From assembly GCA_003612395.1 (NCBI GenBank), contig RAYQ01000006.1, forward strand, positions 158,929 to 222,928: a stretch of DNA of 64,000 nucleotides. Reading direction: 5' to 3'. The position numbers and the translations under genes are program-made. Position 1 is the first letter of the stretch, and each line of letters starts with the position of its first letter. A model generated the notes under the pieces. It ran no database searches, was not told the DNA's origin, and was given only the letters and a program-made list of their open reading frames with translations. Source of the DNA: Parablautia intestinalis. Lineage in GTDB: Bacteria; Bacillota; Clostridia; Lachnospirales; Lachnospiraceae. Of this stretch, positions 1 through 9,867 are shown piece by piece.

Positions 1-1
1 G

Positions 2-2548
2 AGAATTGAGGTTTTAGAGGAGCTTAAGAAACGCGATTACCGGGAAAAATGGGCCTATGAGCTTGCTTATCTTTATCACAGAGTAGGGCTTACCTCAAAA
101 TGTGTGGAAGAATGCGATGAAATGTTCCTGTGGTTTGGAGAGGGAAGGTATGTGCTAAAAGGTTTGGAGTTGAAAATGCTTCATACCCCTCTTAGCGAAG
201 AACAGCAGTTCAAATATGAACAAATGAAAGAAACAGGGGGATTCATAGAATCTGATTATGCGGTTGACCAGCAAAAAATGCAGGAAAAGGCCGTGGAAGT
301 GACAGAAGAGGAAGATGATAATGAGTTTAGTCTGGAGGAAAATATACTCAAAAATAATACCCAGGAAATGCCTGAAAAGGATGAGCTTGATATACAGGTA
401 AAGACAGTTGACGTAAGTCAGTATAACACCATGAATCTCCAGAAAGAGCTTGCAGAGAGCATGAAAGAGTTTCTGGAGGATAATAAGACTTTGGAGGCTG
501 CTATACCTGAGGACAGCGGAATTAGCAGACTGATGAAAACAAAGGTCTATGAACCTGTTACAGGATTGGACAGTCAGATACATCCGGAAGAAAAAGAAAC
601 GGTAAAAAGACAGGATGCTCCTTTGGAGCAGGAAAAAATTTCCGTCTTTCCTGAATCGGCTGATAATTCTTCCGGTAAAAGTAACCAGACAGCTCCGGAA
701 AAGCCCCAAAGGGCTGAAAATGGGGATTCGGAGGAAGTCTTTTTCGGAAATACGGCTGAGGTGAATATTCAGGATGTTATTTCGGAGCTGGCGGAAAAAA
801 ACGGATCCAAGTCGCTTTTCGAGCCTGTAAAGGAACAGCTCGGGATGCCGGGAGAAGGGGATGGCAAACTGCAGACTGCAAATGATGAGGTCCCCCCGGG
901 GGGAGCCAGCGCAGATCCGGCAATCAGCAACACAGGAATTATCAGAACCTTTCATAAGAAATCAGGTTATGATAATATACTCTCTCAGGATTATGACGGA
1001 CAGATTTCACTGGTAGTTCCTGAGGAAGCAAAGGTAGAAAAACAAATTACCGGTCAGCTCAGTATAGAAGATATCATGGCTGAATGGGAAAAAATGAAAC
1101 AGGAAAATGAACGTAAACGGATGGAGGATATTCGTAAACGTGTGCATCAGCAGACAGATACGCTTTTTGCAGATTTTGATGAAGCAACGAAGTCCGGTCT
1201 TCTGGAAGAATTAGAAAAGGTAATGGTGTCGGCAGCCATCAAAGAAGAAAAGCGAAGAGCTGCCGAAGAGCGTCCGAAGGTTATCAAAGTAGCTGATATT
1301 GATAAGAAGGTAAGCGAGGCAGAAGGTGCAGAGTCTGAAGATTTGATTAAAAAGAAACTTCTGAAAGAAGCCGTGGAGAAGGCAAAGGACTTTGAAGATT
1401 TTGAGAATAAGCTTAATCCGCTTGTAGCCAGAATATTAGATGAAGATGAGGAAGAAACAGAAGATTTAGCGCAAAAACCTGTAGAAGAAGCTGTAGAGGA
1501 ACTTACACAAAAGTTTGTGGAGACTGCAGATGAGCCGGTGAAACCCAATGAAAGCGATAGTGCAAAATCCGTGGAAAAGACTGACGGTGAAGAGGCGCAG
1601 GAAAGTCTGGATCATAGCGCGGACAGCGATACGAAAGAGGGGGAAGTCACACCGGATTTACATGACAATAAACCAAAGGCCAGCCTGAAGGGTATAAAAA
1701 AAGTCCCCGGAGAAAACAGCAGACCCGAGGGTAAAGCGCCAAAGGAAAAGAAAGAAAAAAGAGCAAAGCAGGAGGAAGAGGAAAAAGAAAATAAATCCAC
1801 TGTCAGGGAAATGACAAACAGTGAGAGAGAGCAGTTTGCGCCATTTATTCATCATAAAAAAACCAGAAGGCAGATTGTGGAAACGATTGATAATATCAGT
1901 ATGGCATCATACACCGGAAATGTGATCATAACCGGTGAGGAAGGAACGATAGAATTAGCGAAGCTGCTGGTAAAGGAGATACAGCTTTCAGACAATAATT
2001 TTTCAGGAAAAGTCGCTAAAATTTCGGGACTGACCATGAATAAAAAAGATATACAGTCTACCTTATCAAAGCTTTCAGGGGGTGCACTGATTATTGAGGG
2101 GGCGGCTTCCATGAAGAAGGCTACGGTTGAACAGCTTTTAAAGGAGCTTAACCAGGAGGAAAAAGGTCTGATTGTTCTTTTGGAGGACATGAAAGCAGGA
2201 ATGAACAATTTCCTTGAAAAATATCCTGATTTGAAAAATGTTTTTAATTTAAGGGTGGATGTAGAAGCCTTAGACGATCAGACTCTTGTAAAATATGCAA
2301 AAAAATATGCGCTTGATCAGGAGTATGTAATTGATGAACTGGGGGTTTTGGCATTACATACGAGAATTGCGGATATGCAGACCAGTGATCATGAGGTTAG
2401 TCTTACGGAAATAGAAGAGCTTGTGGATGAAGCAATTTATTATGCCGATAAGAAAACGCCAAAGCATTTCTTTGATGTATTACTGGGGAAACGGTATGAT
2501 GAAGAAGATATGATTGTGCTAAGGGAAAAGGATTTTATGCACTATTAA
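2..2548 (+). CDS. 5'-truncated protein with acidic linker and degenerate AAA-like C-terminal domain
   Basis: The frame is already open at the window edge, so the true start lies upstream; 848 residues are visible. The first ~70 residues look helical and TPR-like (WAYELAYLYHRVG). The middle, to about nt 1800, is extremely rich in Glu, Lys and Asp and looks like an extended or coiled-coil linker. From about nt 1900 to the end it resembles an AAA/CbxX-CfqX fold: GNVIITGEEG where Walker A would be, GGALIIEGA where Walker B would be, then a helical lid. The P-loop Lys and the Walker B Asp are absent, so I infer that it does not hydrolyse ATP. It ends 96 nt before glgB with two copies of a short repeat between them. 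Function is unknown to me. Confidence 0.8.
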   Translation, partial: RIEVLEELKKRDYREKWAYELAYLYHRVGLTSKCVEECDEMFLWFGEGRYVLKGLELKMLHTPLSEEQQFKYEQMKETGGFIESDYAVDQQKMQEKAVEVTEEEDDNEFSLEENILKNNTQEMPEKDELDIQVKTVDVSQYNTMNLQKELAESMKEFLEDNKTLEAAIPEDSGISRLMKTKVYEPVTGLDSQIHPEEKETVKRQDAPLEQEKISVFPESADNSSGKSNQTAPEKPQRAENGDSEEVFFGNTAEVNIQDVISELAEKNGSKSLFEPVKEQLGMPGEGDGKLQTANDEVPPGGASADPAISNTGIIRTFHKKSGYDNILSQDYDGQISLVVPEEAKVEKQITGQLSIEDIMAEWEKMKQENERKRMEDIRKRVHQQTDTLFADFDEATKSGLLEELEKVMVSAAIKEEKRRAAEERPKVIKVADIDKKVSEAEGAESEDLIKKKLLKEAVEKAKDFEDFENKLNPLVARILDEDEEETEDLAQKPVEEAVEELTQKFVETADEPVKPNESDSAKSVEKTDGEEAQESLDHSADSDTKEGEVTPDLHDNKPKASLKGIKKVPGENSRPEGKAPKEKKEKRAKQEEEEKENKSTVREMTNSEREQFAPFIHHKKTRRQIVETIDNISMASYTGNVIITGEEGTIELAKLLVKEIQLSDNNFSGKVAKISGLTMNKKDIQSTLSKLSGGALIIEGAASMKKATVEQLLKELNQEEKGLIVLLEDMKAGMNNFLEKYPDLKNVFNLRVDVEALDDQTLVKYAKKYALDQEYVIDELGVLALHTRIADMQTSDHEVSLTEIEELVDEAIYYADKKTPKHFFDVLLGKRYDEEDMIVLREKDFMHY

Positions 2549-2623
2549 ACAAACGGTGGCACGCTTTGCGAGTCGTCTTATTGTAACAAACGCTGCCACG
2601 CTTTGCGGGCCAGTTTATTGTAA
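2549..2623 (+). repeat. Tandem pair of a ~38-nt dispersed intergenic repeat
   Basis: Two adjacent copies (2549-2585 and 2586-2623) share ACAAACG, CACGCTTTGCG and TTATTGTAA blocks. A third copy lies at 60248-60285, differing from the second by five transitions. A shorter, weaker match to the first half lies on the minus strand near 4692-4712. The copies are intergenic and noncoding, and I see no transposase or long inverted ends. Confidence 0.7.
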
Positions 2624-2644
2624 TGAAATTGGGGGTTATTGAGT

Positions 2645-4564
2645 ATGGATGCAACAAAGAAAAAAACAGAGTCAGAGGTTTTTATTTCAGAAGCAGATCA
2701 ATATCTGTTTGCGCAGGGGACGCACTACGATATTTATAAAAAGCTGGGAGCGCACCCTTCTGTGCAGGATGGTGAAAAGGGTATGTTTTTTGGAGTCTGG
2801 GCACCAAATGCCGCAAGTGTCCATGTAATAGGTACCTTTAACGGCTGGGACGAGATGGCTAATCCCATGAAAAAAATCGGACCCGGAGGAATACATACCA
2901 CATTTATTCCGGGGGTAGGTGTTCATGAGCTGTATAAATTTTTGATTACAACGCCTTCCGGTGAAAAGCTGTATAAGGCGGATCCTTTTGCAAACAGCGC
3001 GGAGCTCCGCCCCGGTACGGCTTCCCGTACGGTAGACATATCAGGATTTCACTGGACAGATGATGTGTGGATGAAAGAGCGGACGAGGAAAGATTATAAT
3101 AAAGAACCGCTGGCTATTTATGAATGCCATATAGGCTCCTGGATGCGTCACCCAAGACCGGAGGAAAAAGGATTTTACAATTACAGGGAATTTGCGGACA
3201 GGATTGTGGAATATTTAAAGGAAATGAAATATACCCATGTGGAATTGATGGGCATTGCGGAGCACCCCTTTGACGGTTCCTGGGGGTATCAGGTGACAGG
3301 ATATTATGCGCCTACCTCCCGTTATGGAGAACCGGAAGATTTCATGTATCTTATAAATAAACTTCACAAGAATAAAATAGGCGTTATTTTAGACTGGGTG
3401 CCGGCTCATTTTGCGACAGATGCTCATGGGCTTGGAAGGTTTGACGGACAGTGTATTTTTGAAGATCCCGACCCCCGTAAGGGAGAGCATCCGGACTGGG
3501 GTACGAAGATATTTAACTGCGGCAAGACAGAGGTAAAAAATTTCCTGATAGCCAATGTACTTTTCTGGATTAAGGAATTTCACATTGACGGCATCCGTGT
3601 GGACGCAGTGGCATCCATGCTGTATTTAGATTATGGAAAGCAGGATGGACAGTGGGTGCCTAATATTTACGGCGGGAATAAGAATCTTGAAGCTATTGAA
3701 TTCTTTAAGCATTTAAATTCCGTGGTTTTAGGCACATATCCGAGCTTTTTGACGATTGCGGAGGAATCCACGGCATGGCCTAAAATAACAGGAAAAATAG
3801 AGGATGACGGCCTTGGCTTTTCCTTTAAATGGAATATGGGCTGGATGCATGATTTTTGCGAGTACATGAAACTGGATCCTTATTTCAGAAAAGATAATCA
3901 CTATGCCATGACCTTTGCCATGTCTTATAATGATAGTGAAAATTATATTCTGCCTCTTTCTCATGACGAGGTGGTGCATTTAAAATGTTCCATGGTAAAC
4001 AAAATGCCGGGATATCAGGTTGACAAATATGCAAATCTCCGCTGCGGATATACCTTTATGTTCGGCCATGCAGGTAAAAAGCTTCTTTTTATGGGACAGG
4101 AGTTTGGCCAGGAGCGTGAGTGGAGCGAGGAGCGTGAGCTTGACTGGTATTTGCTGGGCGAGGATTTGAATAAAGGCCTCCAGGAATATGTGAAGGAGCT
4201 TTTAAATATTTACAGAAAATATCCCTGCTTATATGAGTTTGACAATTCCTGGGATGGATTTGAATGGCTCAACTGTGATGATAAAGACAGAAGTACTTAC
4301 AGCTTTTTCAGGAAGTCGTCTGCTAAGAAAAATAATCTGTTATTCGTGATTAATATGACGCCTATGCTGTGGGAAAATTATAAACTGGGCGTGCCGGCAA
4401 AGAAAAAATATAAGTTACTCCTTTGCAGCACGGAGGAGAGGTTTGGCGGTTCCGGCGAGACAGTGCCCGATGAGATCATGGCCAAAAAGGAGATATGTGA
4501 TTACAGGGATTACAGCATTACCTTTGACCTTCCTCCATATGCAGCAGTCATTTTTACTTTTTAA
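2645..4564 (+). CDS. glgB: 1,4-alpha-glucan branching enzyme
   Basis: GlgB makes alpha-1,6 branches in glycogen by moving an alpha-1,4 glucan segment; it is a cytoplasmic GH13 enzyme. The N-terminal carbohydrate-binding/E-set region reads GVWAPNAASVHVIGTFNGWD. The GH13 catalytic set is complete: nucleophile D320 in GIRVDAV, acid/base E373 in TIAEEST, and D441 in LSHDE. Length (about 639 residues) is normal. I chose ATG 2645 because the GGGGG at about 2630-2634 is well spaced from it; an in-frame TTG six nt earlier is possible. A strong terminator follows at 4635. No other glycogen genes are in the window, so it is probably a single-gene unit or the end of an operon with the upstream gene. Confidence 0.97.
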   Translation: MDATKKKTESEVFISEADQYLFAQGTHYDIYKKLGAHPSVQDGEKGMFFGVWAPNAASVHVIGTFNGWDEMANPMKKIGPGGIHTTFIPGVGVHELYKFLITTPSGEKLYKADPFANSAELRPGTASRTVDISGFHWTDDVWMKERTRKDYNKEPLAIYECHIGSWMRHPRPEEKGFYNYREFADRIVEYLKEMKYTHVELMGIAEHPFDGSWGYQVTGYYAPTSRYGEPEDFMYLINKLHKNKIGVILDWVPAHFATDAHGLGRFDGQCIFEDPDPRKGEHPDWGTKIFNCGKTEVKNFLIANVLFWIKEFHIDGIRVDAVASMLYLDYGKQDGQWVPNIYGGNKNLEAIEFFKHLNSVVLGTYPSFLTIAEESTAWPKITGKIEDDGLGFSFKWNMGWMHDFCEYMKLDPYFRKDNHYAMTFAMSYNDSENYILPLSHDEVVHLKCSMVNKMPGYQVDKYANLRCGYTFMFGHAGKKLLFMGQEFGQEREWSEERELDWYLLGEDLNKGLQEYVKELLNIYRKYPCLYEFDNSWDGFEWLNCDDKDRSTYSFFRKSSAKKNNLLFVINMTPMLWENYKLGVPAKKKYKLLLCSTEERFGGSGETVPDEIMAKKEICDYRDYSITFDLPPYAAVIFTF

Positions 4565-4634
4565 GGAATGAAGCATAAGGAGTATAAATAATAAAAACAA
4601 TAAATATTAAGAAAAAGTAAGGTTATGCCGAAAT

Positions 4635-4667
4635 AAAGGGTGGATGCTTGATGCATCTGCCCTTTTT
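4635..4667 (+). terminator. Rho-independent terminator after glgB
   Basis: A 13-bp stem (AAAGGGTGGATGC with GCATCTGCCCTTT, two G-T wobbles) with a five-base loop is followed by a run of T. It ends glgB transcription and separates it from the flagellar cluster. Confidence 0.85.
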
Positions 4668-4735
4668 ATACCATAAGCAGCTTCACGTTCACGAAATGTG
4701 GCAGTGTTTGTTGGCATAAGGATGGGAGAACTTTA

Positions 4736-4764
4736 TTGTTAAAAAGGTTACTTTTATATATAAT
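4736..4764 (+). promoter_or_regulatory. Probable sigma-70-type promoter for the DUF6240-like gene
   Basis: TTGTTA at 4736-4741 and TATAAT at 4759-4764 are separated by 17 bases and lie just upstream of the start at 4785. I see no sigma-28 (flagellar) consensus here. Confidence 0.55.
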
Positions 4765-4784
4765 GCCTGCGTGAAAGGATTTTT

Positions 4785-7700
4785 ATGAATATTGTATTAG
4801 AGGGAGCGGAAACAAGAACCGCTCAGGTGCCTGTAAATACAGGCAGGGAAACAACTTCATACCACACCGGCCAAAAGACACAAAGTGTGGAAAACGCCGG
4901 GTTTGCATTGGACATTTCTGGAACAGTTATGGATAACAGCGCTTACGCAGGTCATGGACGGACCGCAGAGGAGATTATGCTGGAAGCAGGGCAGGAGGAT
5001 ATTACTGCCAGGCGAAATTACATGGCAGTAATGTCCAATTGTATGTCCGATGAAGATTTTGCAAAACTACAGAAAGATGGTTTTCACCCGGGAAGCACAG
5101 ATATTGAGACGGTGGTGACGATTCTGGATCATATAAAGACGGCCCTGTTAAAAGGCGGTCAGGAGATTATCGGGTACACGGACACTTTAAGTGATGATGT
5201 ACTGAAAGAAATTACCGGAAGCCAGGCTTTTGCAGATGAGCTGAAGGAACAATTTGCCAAAAGGGATATTCCTTTAACAAAAGAGAATATTGCTGCCGTA
5301 ACGGAGGCATGGAATATGCTGGTGGAAACGGACTCTGTTTCAGACGGCAGCGTGAAATATATGATTGAAAATGATTTGCCGCCTACGCCTGAAAATCTGT
5401 ACACGGCAAAATACTCGGCGGACAGTGATGGAAACCGCCAGGGAAAGGGCTATTATGCGCAGGGCGGTGTTGGTGGTTATTACGCCAGAAAGCCTGAGGA
5501 AATTGATTTTCAAAAGCTTCTTCCCCAGATGGAAAAGGTAATTGCGCAGGCTGGCTATACGGTAGATGAAGAAAATTTAAATAATGCCAGATGGCTTGTG
5601 GAGAAGGGAATTCCTTTAAATACCGACACCTTTTCTTTGCTAACAGATATAAGAGAGCAGCATTTGCCGGTATCTTATGAGGATTTTATAGCGGCGGCAT
5701 CCTGTGCCATGGCAGATGGAGTTCCTCCGTCAAAAGCGGATTTAGGAAAAACCGAGACTGATAATGAAAAGGCAATAAAAATTATGGAAGAAACCGCTTC
5801 CATAGAAGATAATGCGGCGGATGTGATTTTAGCAAGAGATTTGCAGCTTACCATAAAAAATTTGCTGGCTGTTCAAAATGAAATGATATATGGCGCCGGA
5901 GGGGGGCAGGGCCTAAGTGAAAATATACATGGCAGAAGGCTCCTCGAAGAAATCCGTCTTTCTATGACGGTGGAGGCTAACTTAAGACTTCTGCGGAGTG
6001 GTTATCAGATAGAGACAGCGCCGTTAGAGGAGCTTATTACGAAATTAAAAGAGGCTGAGGAAGACTATTCGAAAGCACTGATGGGACAGGTAGATGATAC
6101 AAAAACCGGAGAAAAGGCATCCTTGTATCAGGAAACCCTGGATATTCTTAAGGGGATCAGCGCTTCTCCTGCGGCTATTTTATGGCAGGTTTCGAGGACG
6201 GATACATTACGGCAGACATATTCGTATGGGAACAGCCAAAGACTTGCCTATGAAAAGGCTGGGGAGAGCTATGAAGCTCTTATGACAGCGCCTAGAAAAG
6301 ATATGGGCGATTCTATCCGGAAAGCTTTTAGAAATGTAGACGATATTCTGCAGGATATGGATCTGGAGCTGTCCGAAGAAAACAGACGTGCAGTACGTAT
6401 CCTTGGATATAACCGTGTGGAAATTTCGAAAGAAAATATCCGTCAGATTCGGGATAAGGACGATCTGTTAAGCAGTGTGGTGAAGGAAATGAAACCGGGA
6501 CGGGTTTTAAATATGATTAGGGAAGGTGTCAATCCCCTTACCATGTCCTTAGAGGAGCTTAGGAATTATATAAATGAGCAGACGGATACAGCTAATGAAA
6601 TTGAGTCATACAGTAAATTTTTGTATAAGCTTGAAAAACAAAATAACATAACCAGTGAAGAAAGAGACGCCTATATTGGTATCTACAGGCTGGTTCGTCA
6701 GATAGAAAAGGCAGATAATGCCGCGCTGGGCGCCTTGTGGCAGTCCGGAGGGGAGTTTACCCTTGGTAATCTGCTTAAGGCAGTAAGGAGCAGCAGGCGC
6801 GGATCCATGGATTACTCCGTGGATGATCAGTTTGGCGGAATGAGCGTGCGCGAGAGCGGGGTAGAAAGTATTACCAGCCAGATTGCCAAAGCCTACCAGT
6901 CAAATCATATACCTGATATGCAGGAGCTAAAGCGGCTTTTGGAGGAAGCTGGGGATGAAAGGGCTGGAAAAGAGTTTGATCGTATGCTGTATGAGGAAGT
7001 GCGCAGAGCGGTAAAATCCGAGGATGCGATTCTTAAGCATCTGGACGATTATAGTCAGCCTGTTACGGCGGATCATCTTCTGGCAGCAGGAAATCTTTTA
7101 AACGATCCAAGGACTTTATGGCAGGAATTCCGGGATCTTCAAAAGAAAGGCCGGCCCCAGGGTGAAGAACAAAGACAGGAAAAGAAAGCAGATTTCCTGA
7201 AAGAAGCAGGAGAAAATGTCATAAAGGCTTTAGATGGCAGGGAAAGTACGCAGAAAGCTTACGAAGGGTTTAAGAAGCAGGTTCAGGAAGTGCTTGAGAG
7301 CATGGCTTTTTCTGATACGCATACAGCATTTGACGTGAAGGCTATAGGCGTTCTTTATAAACAAATGTCCTTTATGGGTAATTTATCCAGAGAGGAAAAC
7401 TATGAAATACCGGCTCAGATCGGAGGTATGCCTGCATCTATTAATCTTAAGATCATACATAATGATCAGCTGGAAAGTCAGGTTGCCATAACTTTTGAGA
7501 CGAAGGCCCTCGGTAAAACCGCCGCAGAATTCAAAATGACGGAGCAGGGACTTTCAGGTTTTTGCATTTGTAATACCAGAGAAGGCTGTAAACTTTTAAG
7601 AGACGGTCAGGAGCTATTTGAAGAAAAGTTAAGGGATGAAGAAATACAGACTGGGGAAATTTATTTCGCGGTGGGAGAAAATTTAAGCCTTAAGGACTTT

Positions 7701-7796
7701 TCTTTAAAAGAATCGGCAAAGCGTCAGGAAGGAAAGGACTCCCAGGTGCTTTACCGCGCAGCCAGGGCGTTTATAGAGTATGTACAGGAAACGTAA
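4785..7796 (+). CDS. Large DUF6240-like protein of the flagellar cluster
   Basis: This 1003-residue protein starts at an ATG preceded by GAAAGGA. It has no signal peptide or membrane segment and is mostly predicted helix. Several regions repeat a pattern of 'P-x-T-x-E-N-L' (for example PPTPENLYTAKYSADSDG near residue 200), which I associate with the DUF6240 family found beside flagellar genes in Lachnospiraceae. The C-terminal ~150 residues are more strand-rich (INLKIIHNDQLESQVAITFE), reminiscent of a flagellar hook-length control C-terminus; this is only a resemblance. It is followed after 112 nt by flagellin. A role in flagellar assembly or export is inferred from position; the molecular function is unknown. 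Confidence 0.75.
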   Translation: MNIVLEGAETRTAQVPVNTGRETTSYHTGQKTQSVENAGFALDISGTVMDNSAYAGHGRTAEEIMLEAGQEDITARRNYMAVMSNCMSDEDFAKLQKDGFHPGSTDIETVVTILDHIKTALLKGGQEIIGYTDTLSDDVLKEITGSQAFADELKEQFAKRDIPLTKENIAAVTEAWNMLVETDSVSDGSVKYMIENDLPPTPENLYTAKYSADSDGNRQGKGYYAQGGVGGYYARKPEEIDFQKLLPQMEKVIAQAGYTVDEENLNNARWLVEKGIPLNTDTFSLLTDIREQHLPVSYEDFIAAASCAMADGVPPSKADLGKTETDNEKAIKIMEETASIEDNAADVILARDLQLTIKNLLAVQNEMIYGAGGGQGLSENIHGRRLLEEIRLSMTVEANLRLLRSGYQIETAPLEELITKLKEAEEDYSKALMGQVDDTKTGEKASLYQETLDILKGISASPAAILWQVSRTDTLRQTYSYGNSQRLAYEKAGESYEALMTAPRKDMGDSIRKAFRNVDDILQDMDLELSEENRRAVRILGYNRVEISKENIRQIRDKDDLLSSVVKEMKPGRVLNMIREGVNPLTMSLEELRNYINEQTDTANEIESYSKFLYKLEKQNNITSEERDAYIGIYRLVRQIEKADNAALGALWQSGGEFTLGNLLKAVRSSRRGSMDYSVDDQFGGMSVRESGVESITSQIAKAYQSNHIPDMQELKRLLEEAGDERAGKEFDRMLYEEVRRAVKSEDAILKHLDDYSQPVTADHLLAAGNLLNDPRTLWQEFRDLQKKGRPQGEEQRQEKKADFLKEAGENVIKALDGRESTQKAYEGFKKQVQEVLESMAFSDTHTAFDVKAIGVLYKQMSFMGNLSREENYEIPAQIGGMPASINLKIIHNDQLESQVAITFETKALGKTAAEFKMTEQGLSGFCICNTREGCKLLRDGQELFEEKLRDEEIQTGEIYFAVGENLSLKDFSLKESAKRQEGKDSQVLYRAARAFIEYVQET

Positions 7797-7908
7797 CGGT
7801 TTAAGCAGGGGATTTCTATTTGCTGTAAGGCTCAAAAGAAAGAACCATAAGATGGAATAGTCATAAAAAGCATAGCCACAAAATGGCATAGAGAAAGGAA
7901 TTTAGCGT

Positions 7909-9039
7909 ATGAAAATCAATTTTAATGCATCGGCAGTTATCGCCACCAATTCAATGACAAGAAATGACAACAGGTTACAGCAGTCGCTGGAACGACTTTC
8001 CTCCGGCCTTAAGATAGTGCACGCGAAAGATAATCCTTCCGGGCTTGCTATGGCAAAGCGTATGAATGCGCAGATTGAAGGCGTTACCCAGGCAACGCAA
8101 AATGCCGGTGACGGTATATCGGTGGTTGAAATTGCGGACGGAGCATTGGCGGAGGTTCATGAAATGCTCCAGAGAATCAATGAGCTTGCCGTAAAATCAA
8201 GTACGGAATCTCTCACAAGTGAGGACCGTGAGATGATTCAGGTGGAAGTGAAGCAGTTAAAGGAAGAGATTAGCAGGGTTTCCAGAGATACGGAATTTAA
8301 TGGGCAGAGGATCCTGGATGGTTCCTTTGACTTAAAAGGCTATACAAATAATGAGAATGTAAAGGTAACTTATTACAGTGACGCTGTAAAGACAGGATAT
8401 TATCAAGTAGGATTAGATGTGACATATAAAGCAGATGGTACGATAGAAGAGGCGGAGCTTTCTACTACTCCGCTTACCCCTGACCCTGCTAAACCGGCCC
8501 CTGTCCCTCTTCCGGGTGATGCTAAAGTTACCCAGGTAGATGGCAATATCGTGACAATTAAAGGTAGTCAGAATTTTGAGCTAAAGCTCCGCATTGATGA
8601 AAATGCCGGGAATACTGTGGCTGTGGATATGGAAATCACAGGCTTTGGCTCTATGGATATGCAGATTGGCGCTAATGAAGGCCAGCAGTTGGACATTATT
8701 ATTCCGGAGGTATCTCTGGAGAATATGGGTATTAAGGATATAGACTTATCGACAAAAGAAGGCTCAGATGATGCCCTTGGAAGAATGGGAGAGGCTATTC
8801 ACTTTGTATCTGCTGTAAGGGGCCGTCTTGGCGCATATCAAAACCGTCTGGAGCATACGATTAACACCCTGGATATAACCAATGAGAATATGACGGGAGC
8901 TTACTCACGTATTATGGATGTGGATATGGCGGAGGAGATGACAGAGTATACCACCTTACAGGTATTGGCACAGGCAAGCACCTCCATGCTGGCACAGGCA
9001 AATGAAAGACCTTCTCAGGTATTGCAGTTATTACAATAG
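7909..9039 (+). CDS. Flagellin
   Basis: Flagellin polymerises into the flagellar filament after export through the type III apparatus. The conserved D0/D1 N-terminus (residues 1-145: NSMTRNDNRLQQSLERLSSG, GISVVEIADGALAEVHEMLQR) and C-terminus (about 285-376: YSRIMDVDMAEEMTEYT, QVLQLLQ) are both present. Between them is a short variable part containing a Pro-rich stretch (TPDPAKPAPVPLP) that I would expect to be surface exposed. At 376 residues it is a mid-sized flagellin. It ends in LLQ rather than the usual LL-Q/R-x. RBS GAAAGGA precedes the ATG. The FliS-like chaperone gene starts three bases after the stop, so the two are probably cotranscribed. Confidence 0.95.
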   Translation: MKINFNASAVIATNSMTRNDNRLQQSLERLSSGLKIVHAKDNPSGLAMAKRMNAQIEGVTQATQNAGDGISVVEIADGALAEVHEMLQRINELAVKSSTESLTSEDREMIQVEVKQLKEEISRVSRDTEFNGQRILDGSFDLKGYTNNENVKVTYYSDAVKTGYYQVGLDVTYKADGTIEEAELSTTPLTPDPAKPAPVPLPGDAKVTQVDGNIVTIKGSQNFELKLRIDENAGNTVAVDMEITGFGSMDMQIGANEGQQLDIIIPEVSLENMGIKDIDLSTKEGSDDALGRMGEAIHFVSAVRGRLGAYQNRLEHTINTLDITNENMTGAYSRIMDVDMAEEMTEYTTLQVLAQASTSMLAQANERPSQVLQLLQ

Positions 9040-9042
9040 TTT

Positions 9043-9591
9043 ATGAAAAGCTCCGTTTGGAAGATTGAAGTACTACTAAATCAGTGCGGGGTTATGTCAG
9101 AAAGGTTAAAGGCTATGACAAAGGAATTAAAACAGCAATACACACTTAAAATTACCCAGGCAAATAAAACCGGGCTGGTGGTTATACTTTATGAGATGCT
9201 GCTTGTCTATATTGATGAGGCCGGGGAATCTCATAAAAATGGAGACAGAAGCGGATTTCGTGATGGCATAAGAAAAGCAGAAGGATGCCTTAGAGAGCTT
9301 ATGGCATCCCTGCATTTTGAATATGAACCGGCTATGAATTTACTGCAGCTTTATCTTTATGCTAACAGAGAGTTGGCAAAGGCCGATATCCGCAACTCGC
9401 TTCAGGAATTACAGCATGTAAAAATGATCATGAAAAAGCTTCATGATGCATATGAAAAGCTCAGTAAGCAGGATACCTCAGGACCGGTTATGGCCAATAC
9501 GCAGACGGTTTATGCCGGGCTTACTTACGGGAAAAACAGCCTGACGGAAAGCTTAGCCGATCAGGGAAGTAACAGGGGTTTCCGTGCTTAG
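9043..9591 (+). CDS. fliS: FliS-like flagellar export chaperone
   Basis: FliS binds the flagellin C-terminus in the cytoplasm and prevents premature polymerisation. The core from about residue 33 (QYTLKITQANKTGLVVILYE) through the helical region ending HVKMIMKKLHDAYEKL matches the FliS four-helix pattern. The start is uncertain: the first ATG at 9043 lacks a clear RBS, and ATGs at 9094 and 9115 would give lengths nearer the usual ~130 residues. The C-terminal ~35 residues extend past the usual end. The last 39 bases overlap a convergent DUF2508 gene. Position right after flagellin supports the call. Confidence 0.8.
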   Translation: MKSSVWKIEVLLNQCGVMSERLKAMTKELKQQYTLKITQANKTGLVVILYEMLLVYIDEAGESHKNGDRSGFRDGIRKAEGCLRELMASLHFEYEPAMNLLQLYLYANRELAKADIRNSLQELQHVKMIMKKLHDAYEKLSKQDTSGPVMANTQTVYAGLTYGKNSLTESLADQGSNRGFRA

Positions 9592-9867
9592 TGATGCAGG
9601 ATGTGAATTTTCTTCAGGCAGCAGGCTTAAAGCCGCTGCCTGTTTCATTAGAAACCGGTAGCGTTTTAAGACAGAATTAACCTCATAAATATAGCAGTCA
9701 ATTAAATCAGGCTCGGTTACACTGTCAAAACCGGCATAAGCTGTTTCAAGCGCCTTTATCGTTTTTTTCAGATCAGAGAGCAGTGCATTACGTTCAATTT
9801 CTTTTTCCGAAAGAGTGTGATTTTCCTGAGAAATCCGGCTGAAATACATTTTCATATTAATAACCAT
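9553..9867 (-). CDS. DUF2508 (YaaL-like) protein
   Basis: The signature 'EPDLIDCYIYEVNSVLKRYRFLM' region (about residues 52-74) matches the small DUF2508/YaaL family, whose members lie between recR and bofA in Bacillus subtilis. Its function is not known. Here it sits head-to-head with bofA (215 nt apart) and ends inside fliS, so the neighbourhood is partly conserved but rearranged. GGAAAGGG lies just before the ATG; a second in-frame ATG four codons later has better spacing. It is cytoplasmic with no membrane segment. Confidence 0.75.
   Translation of the reverse strand: MVINMKMYFSRISQENHTLSEKEIERNALLSDLKKTIKALETAYAGFDSVTEPDLIDCYIYEVNSVLKRYRFLMKQAAALSLLPEENSHPASLSTETPVTSLIG

Noticed and set aside
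155..955. 266-codon antisense frame in the first gene
   Set aside because: It lies opposite a long acidic coding region, which naturally gives Phe/Leu-rich open antisense frames; no RBS or family.
7797..7908. Sigma-28-type promoter before flagellin
   Set aside because: I looked for TAAA and GCCGATAA-like boxes at normal spacing and found none convincing.
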